A stretch of DNA of 64,000 nt from an uncultured Oscillospiraceae bacterium (GTDB lineage Bacteria; Bacillota; Clostridia; Oscillospirales; Oscillospiraceae). The DNA lies in contig CAKTMC010000005.1 in assembly GCA_934573735.1 (NCBI GenBank), forward strand, positions 1 to 64,000. Direction: 5' to 3'. The translations under genes and the position numbers were made by a program. Numbering within the stretch: position 1 is the first letter of the stretch; each line of letters starts with the position of its first letter. Positions 32,607 to 41,556 of the stretch are shown here, one piece after another. The notes beneath the pieces were generated by a model, which searched no databases, was not told the origin of the DNA, and was given only the letters and a program-made list of their open reading frames with translations.

Positions 32607-33632
32607 TCATATAAACACGATTTTACTCACACCCGGCCATTGTATACCAGCTTGCGCGGATATTGCACGTTTATCACGCTCCGATATCCCGCCGAACTGC
32701 GTGACCGTCAGTGTCTTTCCCTTGTAAGCCCATTTGCCGGACACCGTTCCGCGCAGCAGCACCGCGGGACTGACCATGCCCGCCAGACTGAATATGCCGC
32801 GCAGGTGCTCCTGCGGCAGATACAGACTCTCGCGCTTTTCATAGCCGAGCATCAGTTGGTCAAAGCCGCCGAGAAATATGCACTCCGGCATCTCGCCCGG
32901 CTCTGTGCTCTCGTCCTCTATGTTATAATAGCTTCTACCGTCGTACTCAGCCGTTCTGACGTCGAGCAGCGGGAGATACTGTTTTATCTTTGACTGCGGC
33001 ACGCCGAAGAAATAGGCCGCGTCCCGAAGCGTCGCCGGGCCGTAGTGCGTGAAATACCGTCGCGTCAGCTCAAGCCACGCGGTGTTTTCGTCCATCGGAG
33101 TAAACTCCGGGCATAGCTTATACGCTTTTTCGCGGTTAGCCCGCCCGCATATCTTCCCTGCCTCGCAGAGCGCGCGGATAGTGCCGCCCCACGAATTGAA
33201 TACGCTCTCGGCCTCCTGCTCGGTCATGCCAAGCTCAAAGCAGTGTACCTTCAGTTCGTCGCGCGTGTCCGCGCCGCCGGATATAAGCTTTAGTATGGCG
33301 TCGGCAAAATATTGCTTGCGCTTGGCGCTGATGTTCCCGTCCGCGCCGAACATGTCGCATTCGCGCAGATAATGCGTACGCCCGTCGTGCAGGAAAAGCG
33401 GCAGATCGTCCAGCGCGAAGATATGCATAGTTCCGCGGAGCGTCCAGCTCTTTGCGGAGAAGCCGTCTATATCCCCCGGCGCATCAATGCAGCGTATGCC
33501 GAGAGAGTGCTCCGCGTAGCTCATCATCTGCGCCTGTATGCCGCAGAGATCGTGCAGAACAGTGGCCGCATCGCTCTTGTCCGTCAGGTGCTGCCCCGCC
33601 AAGCGACGCAGTTTTATCTCTTCAAGTGTCAT
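32607..33632 (-). CDS. Winged-helix DNA glycosylase-like protein (AlkZ/HTH_42 family)
   Basis: A 341-residue protein of the HTH_42 (YcaQ/AlkZ) family of DNA glycosylases, which unhook crosslinks or excise alkylated bases. The catalytic motif QAQ (in GIQAQMMSYAE, near residue 35) is the QxQ form seen in Streptomyces AlkZ rather than the QxD of YcaQ. SWTLRGTMHIF and TRRYFTHYGPATLRDAAYFFG are further family blocks. ATG 33632 is supported by GGGGGAGA just upstream; the longer start at 33677 is not. Monocistronic. AlkZ relatives sometimes protect producers of DNA-damaging natural products, but no such cluster is seen. Confidence 0.85.
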   Translation of the reverse strand: MTLEEIKLRRLAGQHLTDKSDAATVLHDLCGIQAQMMSYAEHSLGIRCIDAPGDIDGFSAKSWTLRGTMHIFALDDLPLFLHDGRTHYLRECDMFGADGNISAKRKQYFADAILKLISGGADTRDELKVHCFELGMTEQEAESVFNSWGGTIRALCEAGKICGRANREKAYKLCPEFTPMDENTAWLELTRRYFTHYGPATLRDAAYFFGVPQSKIKQYLPLLDVRTAEYDGRSYYNIEDESTEPGEMPECIFLGGFDQLMLGYEKRESLYLPQEHLRGIFSLAGMVSPAVLLRGTVSGKWAYKGKTLTVTQFGGISERDKRAISAQAGIQWPGVSKIVFI

Positions 33633-33713
33633 GTCTCCCCCCGCCTTTCCCGAATATTTTAGCGCAGTCCCGGCCAAATAGCAATACCGCCCGCCGGTAT
33701 GGATAAAATACTC

Positions 33714-33742
33714 TTGATTTTATCTTAATAAGATATTATAAT
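33714..33742 (+). promoter_or_regulatory. Promoter with palindromic operator ahead of the Y-family polymerase gene
   Basis: TTGATT (33714-33719) and TATAAT (33737-33742) with a 17-base spacer. Almost the whole spacer is the perfect palindrome TATCTTAATAAGATA (33721-33735), which suits a repressor site that blocks RNA polymerase. It does not match the Bacillus LexA box that I know. Confidence 0.65.
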
Positions 33743-33780
33743 ACAAACAGATATCTGCTTAGGAGAGGAGGCGGACACCG

Positions 33781-35037
33781 GTGCGGCAGGTATATATTTG
33801 CATAGACTTAAAATCCTTCTATGCCTCGGTCGAGTGCGTCGAGCGGGGGCTTGACCCGATGACGGCAAAGCTTGTCGTAGCGGATGCGGCGCGCACCGAT
33901 AAAACCATATGTCTTGCGGTCAGTCCCGCTCTCAAGGCGCTCGGCGTGAAAAATCGCTGCCGTGTATTCGAGATACCAAAGGGGCTTGAATATATCATGG
34001 CGACGCCGCGCATGGCGCTGTATATAAAATATTCGGCAAAAATCTATTCCGTCTATCTCCGGCATTTCTCGCCCGAGGATATACACGTTTACTCCATAGA
34101 CGAGGTGTTTATAGATATAAGCCGCTACCCCGCCCTTCGCAGCATGAGCCCGCGTGAGTTTGCGCTTATGCTGCTGCGCGAGATACGCGAAACGACCGGG
34201 CTTGTCGCCACCTGCGGCATAGGGAGCAACTTATATCTTGCCAAGATAGCTCTGGACATAATCTCAAAGCACGCGCCGGATTTTATCGGTGAGCTCGATG
34301 AGAAAAGCTACAAGGAGCTTTTATGGGAGCATAAGCCGCTGACGGATTTCTGGCGTATAGGTCCGGGCATTACCGCAAGGCTTGAGCGGCTCGGCATACT
34401 CACGATGCGCGATATCGCCACAGCGCGTGAGGATATACTCTATAAGAGCTTCGGCGTTGACGCGGAGCTTTTGATAGACCATGCCCACGGCCGCGAGAGC
34501 ACGACGATTGCCGATATAAAGGCCTATAAGCCGAAAAGCTCCAGCATCACGAGCGGGCAAGTCCTGACACGCGACTATGAGTATGACGAGGGCTTGATAA
34601 TAGTGCGCGAGATGGCGGAGGCTCTGGGCTTTGAGCTGTTCGCGCGCGGCGACGTGAGCGACAGCATAAGTCTTTCCCTCGGCTACTCGCAGTCCTCGGG
34701 TCTGCCCTCGATACAGGGCAGTATGCGTCTTGAGCTGCCCACCTGCTCGATAAACGAGCTTATATTCGCAGCCGAGAGTATTTATAAGCGTATCATGCGC
34801 CCGGAGCTGCCGATTCGCCGTCTTACGCTCTGCTATGCCAATCTCCACCGTGAGCAGGGACAGCAGTATAATATATTCACCTCGCAGGCCGAGCAAGAGC
34901 GGGAACGGCGCTTGCAGACCGCTATGCTTGCCGTCAAGCAAAAATACGGAAGCGGCAGTCTGCTGCGCTGCATGGATCTGCAGGATGCGGCGACCGCACG
35001 GGATCGCTGCCGTCAGATAGGAGGTCATAGGGCTTAA
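33781..35037 (+). CDS. Y-family (translesion) DNA polymerase, UvrX/DinB-like
   Basis: A 418-residue error-prone polymerase. The catalytic carboxylates are in CIDLKSFYASVEC (N terminus) and YSIDEVFIDIS, with GIGSNLYLAKIALD as the fingers/palm block and a little-finger domain after about 240. It starts with GTG, nine bases after AGGAGG. It overlaps the following YolD-like gene by one base. A Y-family polymerase with YolD is the Bacillus uvrX-yolD type of pair, found on chromosomes and mobile elements and usually damage-induced. The palindromic promoter at 33714-33742 points to repressor control. Confidence 0.93.
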   Translation: MRQVYICIDLKSFYASVECVERGLDPMTAKLVVADAARTDKTICLAVSPALKALGVKNRCRVFEIPKGLEYIMATPRMALYIKYSAKIYSVYLRHFSPEDIHVYSIDEVFIDISRYPALRSMSPREFALMLLREIRETTGLVATCGIGSNLYLAKIALDIISKHAPDFIGELDEKSYKELLWEHKPLTDFWRIGPGITARLERLGILTMRDIATAREDILYKSFGVDAELLIDHAHGRESTTIADIKAYKPKSSSITSGQVLTRDYEYDEGLIIVREMAEALGFELFARGDVSDSISLSLGYSQSSGLPSIQGSMRLELPTCSINELIFAAESIYKRIMRPELPIRRLTLCYANLHREQGQQYNIFTSQAEQERERRLQTAMLAVKQKYGSGSLLRCMDLQDAATARDRCRQIGGHRA

Positions 35038-35360
35038 TGGGCAGAATGAGCAGTGCCGACAGGGCAAAGCAGTTTATGCCCTTTGCAGCGCTCAAGGGCT
35101 ATGACGAGGCAATAGCGGAGCTTAATCTCATGCAGGAGCCGCGCATTACGCTGGGTGAGGACGCGGCACAGGAGCTTGACGAGCGGCTGCGCGCTCTGCG
35201 TCCCGGAGACATGAGCGAGATACGCTATTATAACGGGCGGGCATATGAAAGCCTTGTCGGGCTGGTAATGCTGATAGATATGCTGAGTAGGCGCATAGTC
35301 GTCGGAACAGCGCAGATAGCTCTTGACGATATCATCGAGGCGGAAAAAATATGCGAATAA
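35037..35360 (+). CDS. YolD-like family protein
   Basis: A 107-residue protein beginning MGRMSSADRAKQFMPFAAL, with the YolD-type core. It shares its first base with the polymerase stop (TAATG), so it is translationally coupled. YolD-like proteins pair with Y-family polymerases in Firmicutes and are thought to help them as UmuD does. That role is inferred for this copy. No peptidase active site is present, unlike UmuD. Confidence 0.85.
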   Translation: MGRMSSADRAKQFMPFAALKGYDEAIAELNLMQEPRITLGEDAAQELDERLRALRPGDMSEIRYYNGRAYESLVGLVMLIDMLSRRIVVGTAQIALDDIIEAEKICE

Positions 35361-35421
35361 TACCCCTTTTCCCGGGAAAGCTATAATTATTCCGTAAATA
35401 TGCTTTGCAAGGAGAAGCGGT

Positions 35422-36429
35422 ATGAAAAAGACCGGAAACACTATTCGTCTCGCCGTGCCCCCTACGATAATCGCCTCGGCAAGCATCGTCGGCGCAAAAG
35501 AGGGCGAGGGGCCGCTGAGGGCCGAGTTTGACTATATATCCGAGGATTCCTACTTCGGTGAAAAGAGCTGGGAGAAGGCGGAGAGCAATATGCTTCGCCG
35601 CTGCTTTATGAGCGTATGCGATAAGGCGCGGCTTGTGCCCTCGGAGCTTGACCTTATATGCTCGGGCGATCTGTTAAACCAGTGCATAGCCTCCGCCTTT
35701 GCGCTCAAGGACAGCGCCGTTCCCTATCTTGGGCTTTACGGCGCGTGCTCGACGATGGCGGAAGCGGTGTCGCTTGCAGCCCTGCTGATCGACGGCGGCT
35801 TTGCCGAGCGCGTATGCGCCGTCACCGGCTCGCATTTTTGCTCGGCGGAGCGGCAGTTTCGCCTGCCGCTCGAGTACGGCGGTCAGCGTGCGCCGAGCTC
35901 ACAGTGGACGGTCACGGGCTCCGGCGCGCTGATACTCGCGTCAGAGGGCGCGGGTCCGCAGGTCACGCAGGTCACACTCGGCACGATATGTGACGCCGGT
36001 ATCACGGACGCAAACAACATGGGTGCCGCCATGGCTCCCGCCGCATACGAAAGCCTGAAGCGGCATTTTCTTGACACCGGGCGCGAGCCCTCGTATTACG
36101 ACGCGATATTCACCGGCGACCTCGGTGCGCTCGGGCATGATATTGTAGAGGATATGCTTCGTGCTGACGGTTTTGAGCCCGGTCTAATGTATCTCGACTG
36201 CGGCATGCTTATATACGATGTCAAGGCGCAGGACGTACACGCCGGCGGCTCCGGCTGCGGCTGCAGCGCCTCGGTGCTGGCAGCGCATATAATCCCCGCC
36301 ATGCGCAAGGGCATATGGAAGCGCGTGCTCTTTGCCGCTACCGGTGCTCTCATGTCCGCGACCAGCGCCCAACAGGGCGAGAGCATCCCCGGCATATGCC
36401 ATGTGCTTGCGATAGAAAATCCGGAATGA
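35422..36429 (+). CDS. spoVAD: Stage V sporulation protein AD
   Basis: A 335-residue thiolase-fold protein that binds dipicolinic acid and helps load it into the spore core. Family blocks: RLAVPPTIIASASIVGAKEG, CSTMAEAVSLAALLIDGG, VTGSHFCSAERQFRLPLEYG and HAGGSGCGCSASV. It is followed ten bases later by spoVAE. spoVAC, its usual upstream neighbour, is not present here; the YolD-like gene is. Confidence 0.95.
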   Translation: MKKTGNTIRLAVPPTIIASASIVGAKEGEGPLRAEFDYISEDSYFGEKSWEKAESNMLRRCFMSVCDKARLVPSELDLICSGDLLNQCIASAFALKDSAVPYLGLYGACSTMAEAVSLAALLIDGGFAERVCAVTGSHFCSAERQFRLPLEYGGQRAPSSQWTVTGSGALILASEGAGPQVTQVTLGTICDAGITDANNMGAAMAPAAYESLKRHFLDTGREPSYYDAIFTGDLGALGHDIVEDMLRADGFEPGLMYLDCGMLIYDVKAQDVHAGGSGCGCSASVLAAHIIPAMRKGIWKRVLFAATGALMSATSAQQGESIPGICHVLAIENPE

Positions 36430-36439
36430 GGAGGCGCGC

Positions 36440-36808
36440 ATGGATATCTCGATGTATCTAAAAAGCTTTATAATAGGCGGACTGCTGTGCCTTGCCGGTC
36501 AGGTGCTCATTGACAAAACAAAGCTCAGCCCCGCAAGAATATTGACGGCCTACGTCGTCGCGGGCGTTATACTCGGCGCGCTCGGGCTATATCAGCCGCT
36601 TGCCGATTGGGCGGGCGCGGGCGCGACGGTTCCCCTCACCGGCTTCGGCAATGCGCTTGCACAGGGCGTTAAAAGGGCGGTCGCGGAAAAGGGCGTGCTC
36701 GGCGCGTTCACCGGCGGCTTTACCGCCTCCGCTGCCGGCATATGCGCCGCCGTGTTTTTCGGTCTCTTGGCGGCGCTGCTCTTCAAATCCCGCGATAAAA
36801 GTAAATAA
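36440..36808 (+). CDS. spoVAE: Stage V sporulation protein AE
   Basis: A 122-residue inner-membrane protein with three to four helices, starting MDISMYLKSFIIGGLLCLAGQ and containing GAFTGGFTASAAGICAAVFFG. It is the SpoVAEb type that forms the dipicolinate channel with SpoVAC and SpoVAD. It directly follows spoVAD; no further spoVA gene is adjacent. Confidence 0.92.
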   Translation: MDISMYLKSFIIGGLLCLAGQVLIDKTKLSPARILTAYVVAGVILGALGLYQPLADWAGAGATVPLTGFGNALAQGVKRAVAEKGVLGAFTGGFTASAAGICAAVFFGLLAALLFKSRDKSK

Positions 36809-36831
36809 ATCTTAAAGCGGCGCGATATGGC

Positions 36832-36860
36832 TTGAATGCCCTCGATAATCATGCTATAAT
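36832..36860 (+). promoter_or_regulatory. Promoter of the MoxR-DUF58-transglutaminase operon
   Basis: TTGAAT (36832-36837) and TATAAT (36855-36860) with a 17-base spacer, 41 bases before the ATG at 36902. Confidence 0.7.
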
Positions 36861-36901
36861 GTTACGAAATGATGACATCAATATGCTTGGAGGGCATTTT
36901 T

Positions 36902-37840
36902 ATGGAGACCATAAATTCAATCGGCAATGCAAAGCAGATTTTGCGCGAGGTCAGCCGCGTAATAGTCGGCAAGGACGAGATTTTGATTAAGGTTCTGCTG
37001 GGCATAGTTGCAGGAGGTCATATCCTCATGGAGGATATCCCCGGTGTCGGCAAGACGACTATGGCTTTGGGCTTTTCCAAGGCTCTGGGGCTTGAATATA
37101 ACCGTGTCCAGTTTACGCCGGATGTTCTCCCCTCCGATGTTACGGGCTACTCGATATACGATAAGAACACCGGCACGATGAACTATCAGCGCGGCGCGGT
37201 GCTCTGCAATCTCTTCCTCGCCGATGAGCTTAACCGTGCGACAAGCCGCACCCAGTCGGCGCTGCTACAGGCGATGGAGGAGGGCGAGGTCACGGTCGAT
37301 AACAACACCTATCCCGTGCCGCAGCCCTTTGTGGTCATCGCAACGCAGAACCCGACCGGCGCGAAGGGCACTCAGATGCTCCCGGACTCGCAGATGGACA
37401 GATTTATGCTGCGCCTTTCCATCGGCTACCCGAGTCCCGAGGATGAGGCGGAGATGATACGCCGCAAGCAGAAGAACATAAGCCTTGAGGACGTGCAGCA
37501 GGTCGTGAGTAAGGCCGAGCTTATGAAGATACGCGATGAGGTTGACGCGGTTTTCGTAAAGGACGAGCTTGTAAGCTACATCGTACAGCTCTGCGGCGCA
37601 ACGCGAAACGACTCGCGCATTATTCAGGGCGCAAGCCCCCGCGCTTCCCTCGCTCTCACCTCGCTCTCCAAGGCCACGGCGTGGATTCAGGGGCGGGATT
37701 ACGTTCTGCCGCGTGACGTGCGCTTTGTTTTCCGCGACTGCATTGAGCACCGTCTCCTTTGGAGCGACGCGGTTGACTCCCGTACTCATTCGGAGATAAT
37801 GCGCAGTATTATGAACGGCGTGAAGGCGCCGAATATCTAA
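36902..37840 (+). CDS. MoxR family AAA+ ATPase
   Basis: A 312-residue ATPase with Walker A GVGKTTMA, Walker B NLFLADELNRA, sensor TQNPT and the lid domain (DEVDAVFVKDELVSYI). MoxR proteins act as chaperones that help assemble or insert metals or cofactors into partner proteins. It starts at METINSIG, preceded by GGAGGG; the earlier ATG at 36869 lies too close to the promoter. It is the first gene of an operon with DUF58 and transglutaminase genes, the standard arrangement. Confidence 0.93.
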   Translation: METINSIGNAKQILREVSRVIVGKDEILIKVLLGIVAGGHILMEDIPGVGKTTMALGFSKALGLEYNRVQFTPDVLPSDVTGYSIYDKNTGTMNYQRGAVLCNLFLADELNRATSRTQSALLQAMEEGEVTVDNNTYPVPQPFVVIATQNPTGAKGTQMLPDSQMDRFMLRLSIGYPSPEDEAEMIRRKQKNISLEDVQQVVSKAELMKIRDEVDAVFVKDELVSYIVQLCGATRNDSRIIQGASPRASLALTSLSKATAWIQGRDYVLPRDVRFVFRDCIEHRLLWSDAVDSRTHSEIMRSIMNGVKAPNI

Positions 37841-37843
37841 GCC

Positions 37844-38779
37844 ATGCCGACTGCATATTTCATTTTTTATGTTCTGGCAATAGCCGGGGCGTACATATTC
37901 AAGCTGAGCTATCTCGGCTGGTTCGGCGGATATTTTCTGTCCGCCGTTGTTATCGTGCCCTTATTCATGCTGCTCGTGTCGCTGCCGGGTATGCTGCGGA
38001 CGAAAATCAGCGTCAGCGCCCCGAGAATTCTCCCCTGCGGCTCCGATGCGGGACTCTCTGTAGCTCTGCGCCGGAGTATAATACCGCTCGGCAGGCTGAG
38101 TCTACAGCTAAGAGTTAAAAATATTTATACCGGCGAGATCACCGAGCAGCGCTTTCATTGGAATACGCTAAACGGCGGCACGCTCTATCTCCCGCTCCCT
38201 ACCGATAACTGCGGGCAACTTGTCTGCGAGCTTTCAGCTCTGCGCTGCTGCGATATGCTGCGCCTTATCTCAATTCACCGTAAATCTCCCGACCCCGTTT
38301 CCTGCGTCATCATGCCGCCCGTCATAGCACCCGATGGCGTTCGGGATATATCGGCAGAGCTTGAGTCGCGGACGATACTCAAGCCGAAGCCCGGCGGCGG
38401 CTACTCCGAGGAGCACGAGCTTCGCGAGTACCGTCCCGGCGATATGGTCAACAGTATTCACTGGAAGCTTAGCTCCAAAACGGATAAAACCATAGTGCGT
38501 GAGCCGCTGACCAGCGCCGAGGCAAAGATTTATGTCATTGTCTCGGGGCAAAGCCGCCGTGCGCTCGGTAACGCTCGCTCCATTTCTCTGACGCTATGTG
38601 AGCTTGAGCAGGAGCACGAGCTTGTGTTCTCTGACTGTGCCACGGTCGGAAACGCTCAGGAGTCTGAGCAGGCCTTTATAAATCTCCTATCCGCGCCCCG
38701 CGCAGCGGCGCAGAACGTCAACACGCTCAATGCCCGCTGCTGCTTCATCGTGTCTGATGAGGGGGTGCGCGTAAAATGA
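37844..38779 (+). CDS. DUF58 domain-containing membrane protein
   Basis: A 311-residue protein with two N-terminal membrane helices (about 3-50) and the DUF58 signature HELREYRPGDMVNSIHWK followed by SSKTDKTIVREP. DUF58 proteins are client partners of MoxR ATPases. It overlaps the transglutaminase gene by four bases (ATGA) and follows moxR by three bases. Confidence 0.92.
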   Translation: MPTAYFIFYVLAIAGAYIFKLSYLGWFGGYFLSAVVIVPLFMLLVSLPGMLRTKISVSAPRILPCGSDAGLSVALRRSIIPLGRLSLQLRVKNIYTGEITEQRFHWNTLNGGTLYLPLPTDNCGQLVCELSALRCCDMLRLISIHRKSPDPVSCVIMPPVIAPDGVRDISAELESRTILKPKPGGGYSEEHELREYRPGDMVNSIHWKLSSKTDKTIVREPLTSAEAKIYVIVSGQSRRALGNARSISLTLCELEQEHELVFSDCATVGNAQESEQAFINLLSAPRAAAQNVNTLNARCCFIVSDEGVRVK

Positions 38780-40950
38780 AAAAAGCCTTAAATCGCGCGT
38801 CGTTCCTGCTGCTTTTAGCGCTTGGCAGCTTTAGCTTGACGCTCCTGTTCATGGACAGCTTCAAGCTCCAATGCACACGCGGCTTTTATATCTGGGCGGC
38901 CGTTATCTGCCTTTTCGCATGGCTTTGCCATAATATTCGGCACATGGCCTTCCCCTGCACTCTGATTTGTGCGGCTGGGCTGTTCTTTGCCTGCCGCCGT
39001 GCGCAGGATGCATTTTTAATTCAGATAAACGATCTTGCGGATAAGATAAGCGGGCAATATCTCGACCATTTTCTATACTCCGCACAAATATATGATTTTT
39101 CTGATCTTACCGACGAGCACAGCCTTGTGCTGCTTATTATCTATACCTTTATCTGTCTGCTGCTTGCCTCGGCACTGAGCGCGGAGAGCGGGCGGGTCTT
39201 TTGCTCGCTTTTCATTGCAGCAGCGGTATTTTTCCTCTGCATATGCGTCAATGGCTACCCGCCGGTCTATGTCGTTGTCGCGTTTTTGCTGTTTTGCTCG
39301 CTGCTGCTCGTTTCCGGCGGGGCATATTCCCCGGACTCCGGCGGCGGGAGCACGGTATTTATTCTGACCCTCCCCGCGCTATTGCTGCTGTGCCTGCTTC
39401 TAAGCTTCAGCCCGCCGAGCGAGTATGACCTGAGCGACACGGATATAGAAATGGCGCAGAAGCTTGACGCGCTCGGTCAGCGCATAACGAAAATCTTTAA
39501 CAGTGACTATAATTATGAAGCCCCGGAATCGCCCGAGCCTACGACCGAGACCGACTCACCGCTCACGGAGCTGCTTGATGATCTCACGAGCAATGCCTGG
39601 AGCATGGGTGACGGTGCGCTTGACCTCTCCAAGGGCTACCCGGACTTTGACCGTACACAGCTTATGCTCCGCGTCCGCGCCGAGCAGAGCGGATATATGT
39701 ATCTTCGCTGCTTCTCCTACGGCAATTATCTCGGCACCGGTTGGAGCACGGCTGCAAGCTTCGGAGATGGCGCTCCGCTCAGCTTTACCGGGCTGTCGCT
39801 GCAAAACGCCAATGGCGCAGAGACTCTCAAGGCGGATATTCAGCTTGTTGCCACGGGAAAAACCGTGCGTCCACTCCCCTACTACTCGCTTGAATACAGC
39901 GGCAATGATATTTATGTCGCCTCAACCGGCGAGAGTGAATACTCTGCGGAATATATTAGCTACTCCGGAGACGTGCTCTCGCAGCGCATCCCGGCTGAAT
40001 ACAGCTCAGCAGAGGCGGAGTATCGCGCCTATGTTTATGAAAATTATCTCGCGCTGCCCGAGGCTACACGCAGTGCAATGCTCGAAATCGCCGCCGAAGC
40101 GGGAATTTCCGCCGAAAGCGCGGATGTTATAGGGCGCGTTGCCGCGTTCATTCAAAGCTCTGCCGAATATGACCTGAGCGTCACGGGCTTTGACAGTGAC
40201 GACTACGCCGTGTATTTTCTGCGCGAGGCAAAGCGCGGCTACTGCACCCATTTTGCCACCGCAGCCGCAGTCATGTACCGCGCGCTCGGCATCCCGGCGC
40301 GTGTCGTGGACGGCTTTGCCGTGAGCGCAAAGGCGGGCGAATACGTCGATGTCTACCGCAGTGACGAGCACGCATGGGTCGAGGTCTATATTGACGGGCT
40401 CGGCTGGCTCCCGGTCGAGGTCACGGGCAGTGCCGTTTCGAGCAACGCACCGCAGGAGACGCAGCAGCCGCAGCCGGAAACGGGCGATGAGCAGCCGGTC
40501 ACGCCCGCCCTCCCGGAGCGCGCGGAGCTACAGCCGGACATCGTCCCGGTCGGCATAATTTCCTCCGATGTTACGCAAAACAGCGCGGGTCTTTCCGGCG
40601 GCGCGAAAAAGGCAATTCTTATCGTGATTATTATTCTCGCGGCGGCGGGCTGCATCGTGCTGTGGCAGATTGTATTTCTGCGTGAGCGCAAGCGGCGCTT
40701 TATGCAGCGTGACGGTAACCGTGCGGTCATCTATATTTACCGCTGCGCAAGGACGCTGTCCCGCTTCGGCGCGGATATTCCCTCGGAGATAACCGGCATA
40801 ACCGAGAAGGCGCGCTTCAGCCAGCATAAGATAAGCCGCGAGGAGCGAATTGCCGCCTATGCCCTGTTTATAGATATGCGCGACAGGCTCTGCGGCGGTA
40901 AAAGCATCGTCACGCGCTTTATAATAAAATACATTCTCTGCTTTAGATAA
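38776..40950 (+). CDS. Transglutaminase-like membrane protein
   Basis: A 724-residue protein: about six N-terminal helices (to residue about 215), an external region, a transglutaminase core (about 450-560) and a last membrane helix (about 612-632) with a cytoplasmic tail. Cys490 in RGYCTHFATA and His532 in SDEHAWVEVY fit the catalytic pair; the third position in GWLPVEVT is Glu548 rather than Asp, a variant common in Firmicutes. It is the third member of the MoxR-DUF58-transglutaminase set, whose substrate is unknown. Confidence 0.92.
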   Translation: MKKALNRASFLLLLALGSFSLTLLFMDSFKLQCTRGFYIWAAVICLFAWLCHNIRHMAFPCTLICAAGLFFACRRAQDAFLIQINDLADKISGQYLDHFLYSAQIYDFSDLTDEHSLVLLIIYTFICLLLASALSAESGRVFCSLFIAAAVFFLCICVNGYPPVYVVVAFLLFCSLLLVSGGAYSPDSGGGSTVFILTLPALLLLCLLLSFSPPSEYDLSDTDIEMAQKLDALGQRITKIFNSDYNYEAPESPEPTTETDSPLTELLDDLTSNAWSMGDGALDLSKGYPDFDRTQLMLRVRAEQSGYMYLRCFSYGNYLGTGWSTAASFGDGAPLSFTGLSLQNANGAETLKADIQLVATGKTVRPLPYYSLEYSGNDIYVASTGESEYSAEYISYSGDVLSQRIPAEYSSAEAEYRAYVYENYLALPEATRSAMLEIAAEAGISAESADVIGRVAAFIQSSAEYDLSVTGFDSDDYAVYFLREAKRGYCTHFATAAAVMYRALGIPARVVDGFAVSAKAGEYVDVYRSDEHAWVEVYIDGLGWLPVEVTGSAVSSNAPQETQQPQPETGDEQPVTPALPERAELQPDIVPVGIISSDVTQNSAGLSGGAKKAILIVIIILAAAGCIVLWQIVFLRERKRRFMQRDGNRAVIYIYRCARTLSRFGADIPSEITGITEKARFSQHKISREERIAAYALFIDMRDRLCGGKSIVTRFIIKYILCFR

Positions 40951-40968
40951 GCGGCGAAAGGACTAAGT

Positions 40969-41556
40969 ATGAAAAAGCATATATTTCTCACCGGTCTCTC
41001 GGGCTGCGGTAAAACGAGCATGATACGCCGCGCTCTGGGCGATAAAATGGCATATGCCGGCGGCTTTATAACCGAGCGTCGGCTTGCACCCGACTCATCT
41101 CTGCTCGGTTTTGACCTGCTGCCCGCTGCCGCCGCGCTCGACCCCGACAGCTACGAGGGCAAGCGTTTTCTTGATTACTCCGTCAACCCGCCGACGCACG
41201 ACAACGAGGTTTTCAGAACTGACGCGGTGCGGCTTTTGCAGGAGTCGGAGCTATATCCCTTCTCGGTCATCGACGAGTTTGGCGGCTATGAAATTTTGAT
41301 ACCGCAGTTTCGTGAGGCGCTGTCCGAGTTTTTGTCCTCCGAGCAGCCCTGCATCGGCGTACTAAAGGCAAATAAGAGCGTTCAGGAGCTTAAGGCGCGC
41401 TTCGGTCTCGGCGACAGATTTACAGCCTATACGATACGGCTGCATGAGGCGCTGGCAAATGACCCTGATACGCTCATATTGAAGGTGAGCGGTTGGGACG
41501 ATAAAATTGCTCAAAATATAGTTTCAAAATGGGTTGAGGAATACGCCCATGTCTGA
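40969..41556 (+). CDS. P-loop NTPase, THEP1-like (nucleoside-triphosphatase family)
   Basis: A 195-residue protein beginning MKKHIFLTGLSGCGKTSMI. The P-loop is GLSGCGKT, and a Walker B-like stretch FSVIDEFGGYEI lies near 98-110. The layout fits the THEP1/NTPase_1 family, which hydrolyses NTPs of unclear physiological use. It overlaps the following DUF364-type gene by eight bases, so the two probably cooperate. It starts 18 bases after the transglutaminase gene and may be part of that operon. Confidence 0.8.
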   Translation: MKKHIFLTGLSGCGKTSMIRRALGDKMAYAGGFITERRLAPDSSLLGFDLLPAAAALDPDSYEGKRFLDYSVNPPTHDNEVFRTDAVRLLQESELYPFSVIDEFGGYEILIPQFREALSEFLSSEQPCIGVLKANKSVQELKARFGLGDRFTAYTIRLHEALANDPDTLILKVSGWDDKIAQNIVSKWVEEYAHV

